From positions 192,950,155-193,014,154 of the forward strand of contig OZ024743.1 of assembly GCA_964016885.1 (NCBI GenBank): DNA of 64,000 nucleotides, in the 5' to 3' direction. The position numbers were made by a program, and so were the translations under genes. Below, piece by piece: positions 1-10,958 of this stretch. How positions within the stretch are numbered: position 1 is the stretch's first letter; every line of letters begins with the position of its first letter. The DNA comes from Eledone cirrhosa (lineage: Eukaryota > Mollusca > Cephalopoda > Octopoda > Eledonidae). The notes under the pieces are model-generated. The model saw only the letters and a program-made list of their open reading frames with translations, was not told the origin of the DNA and made no database searches.

Positions 1-2185
1 CCCTCATCACCAGACCAGAGTCTGGTGGGGAGTCCGCTTAGTCGCCTACCACTCGACCATGAAGCAAATTGTACTGGGTTACATGGTACCAGTAGCACGC
101 AGAAGCCTGACCTGACCTTAAAGTTTACCATGTAAAGAGGGTTTGCTAAGAAAATAGTATTTTAAACTGGGAAATAATAAATGTATAACATACTGGGAGA
201 GTATGAATAATAATATATTTGCTGTTTATTGTTGAAACATAAATTACTTTTGCTAATATCTATGGTATTTATTTTATGGAATTCAATCAAGAAGAAAAAC
301 ATTTGGTTCAAAGTGCAGTGAATATTGAATATGAACACCATTTTTCCTGCTAAAGGAAGGGTTAAACTTATGAGACTTACGACACACCCCATATTCACCA
401 GGGGGTCTTTTGGGGGACAATGTTATACAGGAACAAGCGTTTTAAGACCATGTTCCATCTTAAAGGATTAGCTTTGCGAACCCCACGATAGGCTTCTTAC
501 TCAACACGGGTTCCTTTATGAAGCAATATTTTATAACCAAATGTCATTTCCTGGTGCCAACCCTTTTAGTCACCTCTTACTCAATGCAGGGATACATTGT
601 ATCTGTTCATTGTATCTATAACAACAACAACAACAACAACAATGGGGTTCTTTTTAAGACAGTGTTTTACACCCAGATGCTCTTTGTGGTGTCAGTCTTT
701 TTAGTCGCTTCATGCAACACAGTGATATGGTGTTGCAAGCAGGACCGGATTTAATGGGTAAAAGGGGCAATTCCCTCCACCCCCGCATTTATTACCTATC
801 TATTTCTCTTAACCACTCCTATAGCTGACACTATCCCATTTAGTCTGCAGATAATTACTTCTCGACCAATAGCAAGTACCATTTAAGTAGAACCAGAGAC
901 TGTTCGATACCCATTGGTCAACTTAACAGTCCTCCATCATTATTCTCGTCACTATCAAAATAACTAAGAACTATCCATTTTCTGGGCATTTGTAGACATA
1001 AAAAGTCTATCGTAATGCGTAAATGATCGGATAGTCCAATATCTCCTAACAGCCCTGCATAGAATGACACAACTCACTAATGAAACACGTGTAAAAATGT
1101 AGAGTTAAATAATATTTTTTTCTAATCAAGCCTTGTATGTTTTTTCCTAACACAACTTTTATATGTACTTCGCGAATTATTGGAACCTGAAAAAATACCC
1201 ATGGATTAACATCTGAAATATTATCTCGCTGGATTCAATTAATCATGTTGAGTGATCTATCTGGTAAGTTGCCACTTGATTAACAGTTACATAATTATTC
1301 TACAAGTCTGATTATCCAACAAAAAAATGAAAACTACCATATCTTCTTATATATATATATATATATGTGTGTGTGAGTGTGTGTGTGTATAGTGCAGACT
1401 TGACTGGCTAGATTTAATTAACAGCGGCAGTAACATAGCATGATACAGAATAGAATTGCAAATATAATACATATTTTTCAAATCTCTTAAATGCACCAGC
1501 AGTTATAGCAAGTAGAGAAATTCTCCCCGTTGAACACGATTTCAACATTAACACTGAGGCTGAAATAGAGGCAGCTATTAAAGGCCCCAGGTTGACGACT
1601 TTGAATATGCAGACGATATCGGCCTGTTGGAGAATGAATTTGAAAGCAGTCAAAAGCAACTTGACACACAGGCCTCTACAGCTAAAGAAATTTGTTAATT
1701 AATATAGAGATAAAACAATACAGTATGTTGCTACATAACCTTGAATTACAGAGGGTACAGTCACTATGCTTCTCAGAAACTTGGATCAGCCAAGATTGTG
1801 TAAAGGTATGCGTATGGTTATGACTGAACTACAGCCTCACATTATCAAAGCCAAAATCACCACTGTGGTAAGGTAGACATCACATTTATACCTAGAATGC
1901 TGCTAATACTAACAGATGTCTCCTTTCGTTTCAAATGATTGCAATTTCCAGTGAAAGTCAGTTACACAATGACCATTAACAAATCCCTAAGGTCAAACAC
2001 TGCAGATTGTTGGTCTCCATCTAGAAGAGGGATGTTTCTCACATGGTCAATTGTATTTAGGTTATTCCAGATTAGGAAAACCCCACAAGCTCTCATATAT
2101 GCTCCAAAGAAAAAAGTTAAAAACATTGTATATACTGAAGTTCTGTAAATCTAAACTATAATAAAGGAAGGTCTGCGGGACTGCG
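1..2185. other. no gene seen; AT-rich flank with simple repeats
   Basis: I see no convincing coding sequence on either strand. It contains an (AAC)n run (about 620-641), a (TA)n(TG)n run (1350-1390) and non-coding AT-rich sequence. Confidence 0.6.
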
Positions 2186-2665
2186 TACGGTTTATTTTTT
2201 TATCCCGTTAGTAAAATAAGTTGGATTACTTTGAATAAATAATGAATGAATATTACATAATTTATTTACTAAATTTCGTAAACAAAAATAATTTCGTAAA
2301 AATAAATAATTTAAAATTGACTTCTTTTCAAAGTTGCACTTCCGGTATATTGGTGCCACCACCACCACCACTTCAACTACCATATATATAGAAAGAGAGA
2401 GTGTGTGATGTCAACACTTCTGGTGGCGATCACTTAAATAAACATACTAATTTTCTCCTAATGCAGTTTATATATATCGTCTTTTTTTAATGTATCATGG
2501 ATTACGTTACTGATTACATAAGACAGTGTAACAACGTCTTCCTTCAATTTCTGTGTATATTGTCAATTACGATTTTATTTGATGTATCATATCTACATGT
2601 ATATATACTTGCGTATAATATCAATATACACACCACACATGCTAGCAGAAAACCACCCTTCGGGT
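2186..2665. repeat. interspersed repeat, uninterrupted copy
   Basis: Shares about 450 bp in order with 14680-15051 plus 16396-16415 plus 16785-16850. Anchors include GTTGGATTACTTTGAATAAA and AATGCAGTTTATATATA. It ends in the hairpin at 2640. This copy serves as the empty-site reference for the insertions in the other copy. Confidence 0.75.
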
Positions 2666-2680
2666 GGTTTTTCTGCTAGT
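2640..2680. repeat. near-perfect hairpin, CTAGCAGAAAACCACCC arms
   Basis: The left arm CTAGCAGAAAACCACCC, loop TTC and right arm ending TTCTGCTAG pair over 17-18 bp with one extra T. The same module recurs at 31543-31605. Confidence 0.8.
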
Positions 2681-2699
2681 GTTTTATAATGTTCGTAGA

Positions 2700-3720
2700 A
2701 TACATTTTTCTATTTCTTAATTCGGCTTACTGCCTTCCATCACTGGTAAACACGGCTCCGAGATACTTGAACCTCACCTACTTTAGTGAAACTCCACTCA
2801 CACTTAGAGTGCAATGCTCAGGCTTTCTTGAGAGGACGAGTGTCTCAGTTTTGGGAGCACAGATTTTCATTCCTGCCATACAGTTTTCGGTATCAAACCT
2901 ATCAAATGCATGTCGGAGATCCCCTTCTGACGAGTTAAGTAATAACATATCGTTCGTAAATTCCAGCCGACTGATTCTATACCTGCCTGTCCTGATACCA
3001 CTTCCAGCCCAGCTGCACACGTCAATCCTAAACATGAAGATTATAAACAGAAGCGACAGTATGCTCTATTGATGGAGTCCGACACTCACATTGAATGGTT
3101 TTTGCTGTATCCGAACACAAATCTTATGGCATTCGTATGGAGATATCAGAGCAACAAGAAGCTGTTCATCGATCCTATCTATATTTCTGCAGAATATACT
3201 TCTTGGCAATACTCCCACGATTTCTCAAAGACCTGTTACTGTGTGAATATTTGGTCAGCTGTGTTGTATCCAGGGGCGAAAACAACACTGTTCGTCAGTT
3301 AGCGGGGACTCGACAATTCCCTTACATATCTTTGCCAGACACTTAGCACAGACTTTACCAGGGGGGGGGGGGGGGGTAACAAGGAGATTCCGCTATAATT
3401 GGAGAAATCCCGCTAGTCTCTCTTTTTGAAAATTAGGATCATCAGTTCTGATTGTAATTGCTTAGGTGTCTTTCCAGAAATCCAGGCCACCTGGTACACA
3501 CGAGTCAGCAAGAGAATACCTTCTCTATTTAAGGCGTTTAACATCATCATTTTCCATGTTTGAGCTCTGTAATTTTTCTTGTGACCTGAGCCTCAGAAAG
3601 ATTAGTCAACGCTCCCAGATGCATCTCATGTACATCAGGCGTTGTTGTGATCGGGTTTAGGAGATCAGCAAAGTATTCCACGTAAAAATTAGTTATACCT
3701 TCTTTTTTCCAGCCTCGGAG
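2700..3720 (-). mobile_element. LINE remnant, second family (RT C-terminal part)
   Basis: The minus strand has a 85-codon open piece with RISRLEFTNDMLLLNSSEGD, a decayed RT motif C (FTND where the family has FADD), then GMKICAPKTETLVLSRKPEH. Upstream, 3470-3560 gives REGILLLTRVYQVAW and SGKTPKQLQ in broken frames. A 16-G run (3361-3376) interrupts it. The same family is at 63085-64000. Confidence 0.7.
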
Positions 3721-3939
3721 AGGTGGTGGACACTGCCAAGGCTCATTAAAATGCTATGATAAAACATCTAGAATGACAACTCAACAACTGTTTACACCAG
3801 TTTCGGGAACATGGTTTATTGATATCCTGCTTGAATAGAGTGGCGGTGTTTTTTAACTCCATGTGACTTCTCAAATAGCAGACCGAGATTAAAGACATTC
3901 CAGTGGTGACCATCTAACCTTTATTTCTGGCAAAATATC

Positions 3940-4470
3940 TACAGCATTTTTACATGCTTGTAGAAATTAAGAGTTCTCTACGGTATGGTCGCTTAATTTC
4001 TTTCTGCCCATGTGTCACTACCATGCAACATCAAACATCACACACAGGCATCATATCGCCTGTCTTTCGTTTGTAGAAAATCTTCTGTTTTCAACAGAGG
4101 TAGTGCTTCCCTGAACTATTTCCATCCTGTTCTTATTCTATCTACTCTGCTCTCACATCAACTTATTCCACTACAAATTAGATCACCTCGATAGCAACCA
4201 TTACACCTGTCATTGTGTATGCGGTAACTAATCCTAGCTGTCCCCATTTTTCCACGCTTGTCTCTTGGCTTTAACAGCTCTATCCATCGTGCTGTTCCAC
4301 CACCAGGTTCCCTTTCTTATGGCAAAGGCCACATGTCTCTTCGATAGACTGGCTGAGGATCACTTCTTTGACACAGTATATATCTACACATCTCCTCTCA
4401 AGTAACTCTCCAATTTCTCGAGATTTACCTTTCAGAGTACCCACATTAAGAGTGACAGCCCTGAGATGTT
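3940..4470 (-). mobile_element. internally deleted RTE-type LINE fragment
   Basis: Minus strand: an endonuclease start (VGTLKGKSREIGELLERR) near 4440, then the GTWWWNS and AVKAKRQAWK region near 4300, then the C-terminal RTGWK and LPLL segment near 4130. Most of the endonuclease and RT between these is missing. Confidence 0.65.
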
Positions 4471-4567
4471 TTACCTTACTGTAGTGATTAGGCCATCCTT
4501 TGGTAGTTTTATATAAATATTTATATATGCTTAAGTATAAGGATGTGATGTGCGTGTGTGTATGTAT

Positions 4568-7532
4568 ATCATCATCATCAGCACCACCGTTTTACGTCCG
4601 TTCTTCCACGCTAGCATGGGTTAGACGGGTTGTCCTGTTGTGGGCAGTGTCTGGTCGGCTGACCATGCCTTGCTCATACAGGAACTGATTTGGCTTGATT
4701 TCTACAGCTGGATGCCCTTCCTAACACCAACCTCATTTACAGTGAGTGCTGGGTACTTTTTTTCCGTGGCGCCTACACGTCCACTTTACAGTGTGCGCTG
4801 GGTGCTTTTTTTTCCGTGGCACCTCCACGACCACCTTGCGGTGGGGGGTGTGGGGGCATATTGTCTATATGCTTCAGCTTGTACCCATGGGAGGTCGGGT
4901 ACTCTGTATTACTGCGTGACGCCAGAAGTCACGGTCGTGTGTCATTGTCTTTGAGAGGTGTAATTGGGTAAGGTCGGCTTTTATCACCTCATCCCAGGTC
5001 ATCTTGGGTCTCCCCACTCCGCGGTTTCCATCAACTTCTAGTGCTCTGCACATTTTTATGCAGCTATCATCCTTCATACGCATCACATGTCCATACCAGC
5101 GCAACCGCCTCTCCTGCACACAGCATTTGATTCCTCTTATGCTCAGTCTCTCTCTCAATTCATTTATGCTTTGTCGTTCACGTATATTATTGTTACACAT
5201 CCATCGGAGCATGCAGGCTTCGTTTCTCTCTAATCTACGTAAGTCTTCCACCTTCAGCGCCCAGGTCTCGCTACCATGCAACATCGCTGTTCGGATACAC
5301 GCATCATACAGTCTGCCTTTCATTCTGAGGGAGAAGCCTTTTGCAGCTAGCAGTGGTAGTAGTTCCCTAAACTTCTTCCATCCCGTTCTTACCCTAGTTA
5401 TTGCACTTTCTGAACACCCACCTCTACTGCTAATTCGGTCACCTAGGTAGCAGAAGCTGTCAACTGTTTCTACAGGGCCCTCCCAGAGATTGGTGGTACT
5501 TGTTTCCTGTGGCTGTTTGCTGTTTGCTGTCTCAGCACAGCTGCTGCATGTGAATCCTACATTCTTAATTAAGCTTCCTGAGATCCCGCTACATCTCTTG
5601 TGTACCTATTGTTTGCATTTGGGGCAGAGAATGGAGTTCCTACCTACACCTTTCCTACATACTGAGCAAGGCCATTTCCCTGAGGGGATCTGGGTTCTGT
5701 TATATCGTCTACTTACAAGGACCTTAGTCTTTGTCATGTTGACTTTGAGACCCTTTCTTTCTAGTCCCTGCTTCCAGGTTTGGAATTTATTCTCTAGTTC
5801 TACCATAGATTCAGCTATGAGTGCGAGGTCATCAGCATACAGGAGTTCCCATGGGCGTCCGGTCTTAAACTCTTCCGTTATTGCCTGCAGGACTATGATG
5901 AACAGGAGAGGGAGGGCTAAGAACAGAGCCCTGGTGGACCCCAACCTGTACGCTAAATTCCTCGCTATACTCATTGCTAATCCTAACTTTGCTGACTGCT
6001 CCCCTATACATGGCTTGTACCGCTTTCACAAGCCATTCATCTACTCCTAGTTTTCTAAGAGCCCATCAGATTACAGCACATGGAACTCTGTCAAAGGCTT
6101 TCTCAAGGTCGACAAATGCCAAGTAGAGTGGCTTACTTTTAGCTAGATACTTTTCCTGTAATTGCCTCACAAGGAAGAGGGCATCAGTGGTGCCTCTTCC
6201 TGGTACAAACCCAAATTGCATCTCGTCTATTTTCACCCGGTCCCTAATCAGCTGTGCTATAACTCTTTCTGTTACTTTCATGACCTGGTCCATCAACTTT
6301 ATACCTCTATAGTTTCCTCTATCTAGTGCATCGCCTTTACCGTTGTAGCAGTTGACAATGATGCTACTGCACCAATCTTTTGGTATGGCCCCTTCTAGTA
6401 TTACCTGGTTAACGATACGTGTGGTTATAGTGTGACCTACAGACCCAGATGCCTTCAGCATCTCGGCAACTATACCCGATGGACCGGTTGCCTTCCCCAT
6501 CTTCATATCTCTGATTGCCTTACTTACTACGCTGCCGCTGACTTGTACTGCTGGTCCCTCTATAGGGTCTACTTGGGGTAGGGTCTCTTCCCATGCATTC
6601 TCCTCATTTAGTAATCTATCATAATGACTCTTCCATGCATCTTTCTTCTCAGCACTTGTGAGGGCAAGCTCACCTTTATCATTCCGGATACACTTCTCTC
6701 CAATGACATCACAACTATCTCTGACACACTGCCTCGCAATCTTGAATACCTCCTGTTTCTGGTCCTCACGTTGTAAAACATGCTTGAATTTTCTATCCTC
6801 TGCTTCCCTCCTAGCTAAGTATACTTGTCGCCTAGCTTCCCTCTTGGTCTCTATGTAATGTACCCTACTCCCCCCGTTCTTCCATTCTTTCCATGCCTGT
6901 CTCTTGGCCTTGACTGCTTCATCTACCTTATTGTTCCACCACCAAGTCACTCTCCTCCTGCTTGAGGTCTTACTCCAGCCACAGACCTCGTCCGTCGCCT
7001 CTAGTAAATTATTTTTTAGGAACTCCCAGTTCTCTTCTACATTAAATGTCTATCTTTCTTCTTTACTGTCGTAGGCGTTGAGTAAAATATCTTTAAATCT
7101 GTTACTGGTTGAGGGGACTTTCAGCTTCCAGATCTTTCTTCTCCAGGTTGGCCTCTGTTTCAGGGCTCGTCTAGTTCTGACCGTGAGGTCGCTGACAACT
7201 AAGCTATGTTGGGATGTACATTCCTCACTTGGGAAGGCTTTTGTGTTTACGACCGTCCATCTGTCACGTCCTCTGATGAGGATAAAATCTGATTGACTAG
7301 AGTGCTCCCCTGATCTATAGGTGATCAGGTGGTTGTCGGGTTTTTTAAAGTTTGTGTTACATATCGACATGTCATTGGCGTCGCAGAATTCTAGAAGTCT
7401 GAATCCTTCCTCATTCCTTGTGCCAACCCCATGGCCTCCATGTACTCTATTGTAGCCGTCGCAGTGTTTTCCTACGTGTCCGTTAAAATCTCCTGCGATG
7501 ATTAGGAAGTCCTTGTCGTCTGTTAGAGCAGT

Positions 7533-7536
<4 letters not shown>
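4568..7536 (-). mobile_element. RTE-type LINE copy 1, 5'-truncated, inactive
   Basis: Read from 7536 down: the end of the endonuclease (SDFILIRGRDRW), the linker, RT up to LAFVDLEKAFDRVP (open 6950-6066), then a shifted frame with ELLYADDLALIAES (5974-5606), the half PHD finger CSVCRKGVGRNSILCPKC, a stop, and the C-terminal domain MKGRLYDACIRTAMLHGSET (5323-4874). The non-coding tail ends in (ATC)n at 4568. The 5' edge is a (TA)n microsatellite. Frameshifts and stops make it dead. Confidence 0.9.

Positions 7537-7567
<31 letters not shown>
7529..7567. repeat. (TA)n microsatellite at RTE copy 1 edge
   Basis: About 30 bp of TA repeats sit exactly where endonuclease homology of copy 1 stops. 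Confidence 0.85.
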
Positions 7568-7572
<5 letters not shown>

Positions 7573-8789
7573 CCGAACTACAGGTATTTGGAAGGCTTGC
7601 TACATAAGAATATTCGGATAGTTTAGAGGCGAAAAGGAATATTTACGACGCTAACAGGAATATTTAGACGTCACTCTTGAAAGGAACGATGAGCCAATAG
7701 TGATGAGAATATACAATCAGACTAGAGATATTAGTTTTAGGGTAGCTTGGATGCCCTTCGCTGCCAGCTGTATATCCATGATACTGAGTTACGTGTTTTC
7801 TAGTCAAATATTAAGATGCGGTAGAACATGTAGCTAAGTAAAATTTTGTATGAGAGAGGTTAGGAAACTATTAACGTTCATGGTTGGATAAGGATTCAAT
7901 AGGAAATTGTTGCGACAGAGTTTTCGTCATAACATTGGTATGAAAGGGGTGATTTTAAGAAGGTTTGGGGCTGTTCCCAGTTTGCAGATAAAGGACAATT
8001 TGGCTGAGTGTCAAGTTTTCCATTGAAATGCTATTGCGATTTGTATCGGTGAAAAACGATGGGTGGTGGTCTCATGGTTCTGGGTTTTCTGTGTAAACAT
8101 TTATTCTGTTTATGTTAGTGTGGTTCAAGTTAGGGCAGCTTTGACTAGAAGTGTTGTCCGGATGTTCATGCCAGGGCAGGTTATTTCATATCTTTAGAAG
8201 CACGTGGATTTGAAAAGATTGTTCTAAGGCGTACATGTTTTCAGTATACTTTCCCTACGCTTGTACAGAATGTCTTATAACATACATGATTTCAGCTTCC
8301 TATTGTATGGTTGGCACGACTGTTTGACTAGTGTTCTTTGAAATCTAAGGGCTTCCTTTCATCTAATTGGAATGAGTGATAGACTGGGGTTCATTGAACT
8401 TTACATGTAAGCAAGATGCAGACCCTCAACACATCTGAGTGATTTGTAGCTCCACTTGAGTACTGATTCAGTTTATGAAAACTCACCAAACTCCTACTCG
8501 CTGTGAGGATGGACGTTAAATAATGATGATGGTAATATATATGTGTGTATATATATATGAATGCATGTGTATAGGTACCTGTGTGTGTACACATGGAAAG
8601 GTGCATCAAGGGAGATGTAAGTGCTTGGTATGAAGCAGTGCAAAATTTTCTCCAGCCACTACATTTTAATTATGAAGTAGGCACCAAAAGAATCTTTGCT
8701 CTTCAGGCACAGAACAGCCCTTACTATACTATTGTATGTGTGTGTGTACGTGCGCGAGACGCCCACGTGTAGTTGTATATGTGTGGAAT
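7568..8789. other. no gene seen
   Basis: No ORF with coding character. The end of a family A-like tail (GTGAGGATGGACGTTAAATA then ATGATG) lies near 8500-8535. Confidence 0.5.
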
Positions 8790-9095
8790 GGACCTCTGTA
8801 GGTTTTAACGATGAATGTTCTAGTTGTTTGATCAATGGAAGAGGCTCTCATGAAATTAACGTCAATGGCTGCGCATTCTACAGATATGTGGACCCCTAAC
8901 ATAATTCTTAAGGAGATTTAGCATGACAAGGTTGGCCCTTAGAATTACAGGTACAGTCAATCTGATAGGCTTCCAAACAGTTCCTATTTTCCCAATTTCA
9001 TTCACAAGGTTTGGGTCAACCCACGGCTCAAAGTCGCTGCCTAATCATTGCAAAGTGAACTACTTCACCATTCAGTCAGGCAAGTGTCATGTTAG
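8790..9095 (-). mobile_element. SINE family C, minus, degraded
   Basis: Contains the family block CCCAATTTCATTCACAAGG and AACCCACGG on the plus strand, and a decayed tRNA-like A box (GACTGAATGGTGAAGTA on minus) at the right end. Confidence 0.6.
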
Positions 9096-9317
9096 TCACA
9101 ATCCGTAACCACCACTCAAAATAAAAAGATATTAAATAATGTGAAGATTACATTTCTTTATTTAATATATCAGGCAACAAAATGCAGCTACCAGCTGCCT
9201 TCCATACATTAATAATATACATAAAGAGCAAAAAACACTGTAACTGAGTCAGAATAAAAGATAATAATAGTGGTAATAAAATTGTTGTTATAATAATAAT
9301 AATAATAATTGTTTCTA

Positions 9318-9494
9318 CCTTTGGCACAAGGCCAGCAATTATCCCAGTGCATTACTGGTACTTTATTTTAATGACCCCGTAAGGATGAAAGGCAAAGTTA
9401 ACCTCGGCAGATTTTGAACTCAGACCGTAAAGGACTGCAACTTTTTGCATAGAAGAGCATGGCATCTGACCCTCTACCGATACTACCAATCCAT
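9318..9494 (-). mobile_element. SINE family B, minus
   Basis: Plus strand reads TGGTACTTTATTTTAATGAC, CCGTAAGGATGAAAGGCAAA and TTGAACTCAGACCGTAAAG. The complement holds a tRNA B-box-like TCTGAGTTCAAA. Confidence 0.75.
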
Positions 9495-9711
9495 AATAAT
9501 AATAATAACAATAATAATAATAATGTTTATTTAAAGGCATTTACGTAAATTGGAAACTAGAAATTTTGAAAGCCACTACCATTTTACACTTGTGAGTTAG
9601 TTTTAATTAGTTATAAGTTATAATTAAAAGCAAAGTAAATAAAATTTAAAAAAAATTAAAAGAATTTTTTTTTTTAAATTGCCTTTCTTTTCAAAGCAAC
9701 TAATAACTTTG

Positions 9712-9715
<4 letters not shown>

Positions 9716-9761
<46 letters not shown>

Positions 9762-9762
9762 C

Positions 9763-9827
<65 letters not shown>

Positions 9828-9838
9828 CATATATATAT
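9716..9838. repeat. (TA)n with interspersed TACA
   Basis: Over 110 bp of TA repeat broken by short TACATA steps. Small open frames across it are artefacts. Confidence 0.9.
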
Positions 9839-9900
9839 TATGAGCGAGGGTTTGGAACTAAAAAAGAAAATCATACTAAATTGATAATTTTGTTTGTTGT

Positions 9901-9906
9901 TTTATT
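9901..9906 (-). promoter_or_regulatory. NBR1: candidate NBR1 polyadenylation signal
   Basis: AATAAA on the minus strand, about 580 nt past the stop. Other AATAAA copies lie farther down (near 9531 and 9161), so this is only the first plausible one. The implied 3'UTR would include the minisatellite and a (TA)n run. Confidence 0.3.
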
Positions 9907-10148
9907 ATCCTCATCCTTATCATCATAATTATCATTTAATATTTTTTTCTTCGAAATTTCAAACAATTATCTTGTTTCTTGATTTTTCTAATTTTTTCTT
10001 CGGTATTTACAGTACACCTAGAGTCAAAAAAAAGAAAAAAGAAAAGAAAACAGATCTACATAGGTCTTCTAATATCTTCTTTCCAAGATGTGCTTAGAAG
10101 TGTAGTCAAGGTTTAAGAATTTCGAAAGAGAGTTTGAAATGAATCTTG

Positions 10149-10203
<55 letters not shown>

Positions 10204-10330
10204 AACATATACATACATACATACATATACAGAGATTCCTATACATACACATACATGTATACATACATACACGTACACACATACATATATACATACACAT
10301 ACATATACACACACACATACATATATACAA
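10149..10330. repeat. (TA)n and (CATA)n compound microsatellite
   Basis: A (TA) block of about 40 bp followed by (AC) and (CATA) steps to 10330. It lies in the putative NBR1 3'UTR. Confidence 0.85.
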
Positions 10331-10378
10331 GAATATATAGGTTAAAACATGTCTCCTTAAAAATATAGCCAATAGAAG

Positions 10379-10510
10379 ACAAATAGAAGAGAGAAGATGC
10401 TATCAACGAAGCCTGCTTAACCAATAGAAGAGAGATGATGCTTTCACCGAAGTCTGCTTGACCAATAGAAGAGAGAAGATTCTATCAATGACGCCTGCTT
10501 GACCAATTAT
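10379..10510. repeat. 41-bp minisatellite starting in the last NBR1 codons
   Basis: Three near-copies of a 41-bp unit begin at 10379, 10420 and 10461, with a partial fourth from 10502. The plus-strand unit starts ACCAATAGAAGAGAGA. The last copies cover the final codons and stop of NBR1; the rest is 3'UTR. Confidence 0.85.
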
Positions 10511-10958
10511 TTGAATCTTCATTATTGAGAATTTCTTGTACAACTTTCTCCACGTCATTGTTGTGTCTCTCCAACAAGGTTTGGTTAAGATCTCGATTAG
10601 CAAAACCCATTTCAATCAGTTTAACCATAGGTGACTGTGGTTCATGCTGAAAGTGAGGTTTTGGCCATTGCCTCTGTCTATTGTTCTCAGTGGCTTCTCT
10701 GCTTTTGCCTGAATCTGTTTGGTCAAGGTGTTTTGGACAATTGTTAATCAGACAAGCAACACAAGGTGATGCATCAACACTAGTACTTTTTCTGTTACTA
10801 CTGCTGCTGCCACCGTCAGTTACATTAGTAACATGCTTTACACAGCCAGCAACATTACATACAGGACATTGTTCCTTGGCCTCAGGCTTTCTGGTAGGTG
10901 GAGGCCAGCTGGAAGTATTTGTTGCATTAGAATGTCCAGGTTGAATCACACCATCAAT
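10485..10958 (-). CDS. NBR1: NBR1 last exon, Cys/His pair and UBA domain
   Basis: 474 nt including TGA at 10485-10487, acceptor CTTCACAG. UBA: LIEMGFANRDLNQTLLERHN then EKVVQEIL, with the MGF ubiquitin-binding loop at 1023-1025; human reads LFEMGFCDRQLNLRLLKKHN. The C-terminus NNWSSRRH matches human NNDWYSQRY in style and position. Upstream, CPVCNVAGCVKH (937-948) and CVACLINNCPKH (972-983) share the spacing CX2CX4CX2H; I do not know this pair from vertebrate NBR1. Confidence 0.96.
   Translation of the reverse strand: MDGVIQPGHSNATNTSSWPPPTRKPEAKEQCPVCNVAGCVKHVTNVTDGGSSSSNRKSTSVDASPCVACLINNCPKHLDQTDSGKSREATENNRQRQWPKPHFQHEPQSPMVKLIEMGFANRDLNQTLLERHNNDVEKVVQEILNNEDSNNWSSRRH

Noticed and set aside
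2689..3072. 127-codon plus-strand ORF
   Set aside because: Antisense to a LINE reverse transcriptase fragment with recognisable motif C.
5004..6050. Plus-strand ORFs over RTE copy 1 (also over copies 2 and 3)
   Set aside because: The opposite strand carries clear RT and C-terminal RTE motifs; the plus ORFs are antisense shadows.
9624..10424. Tyr/Ile- and His/Thr-rich ORFs in both strands
   Set aside because: Translations of (TA)n and (CATA)n microsatellites.
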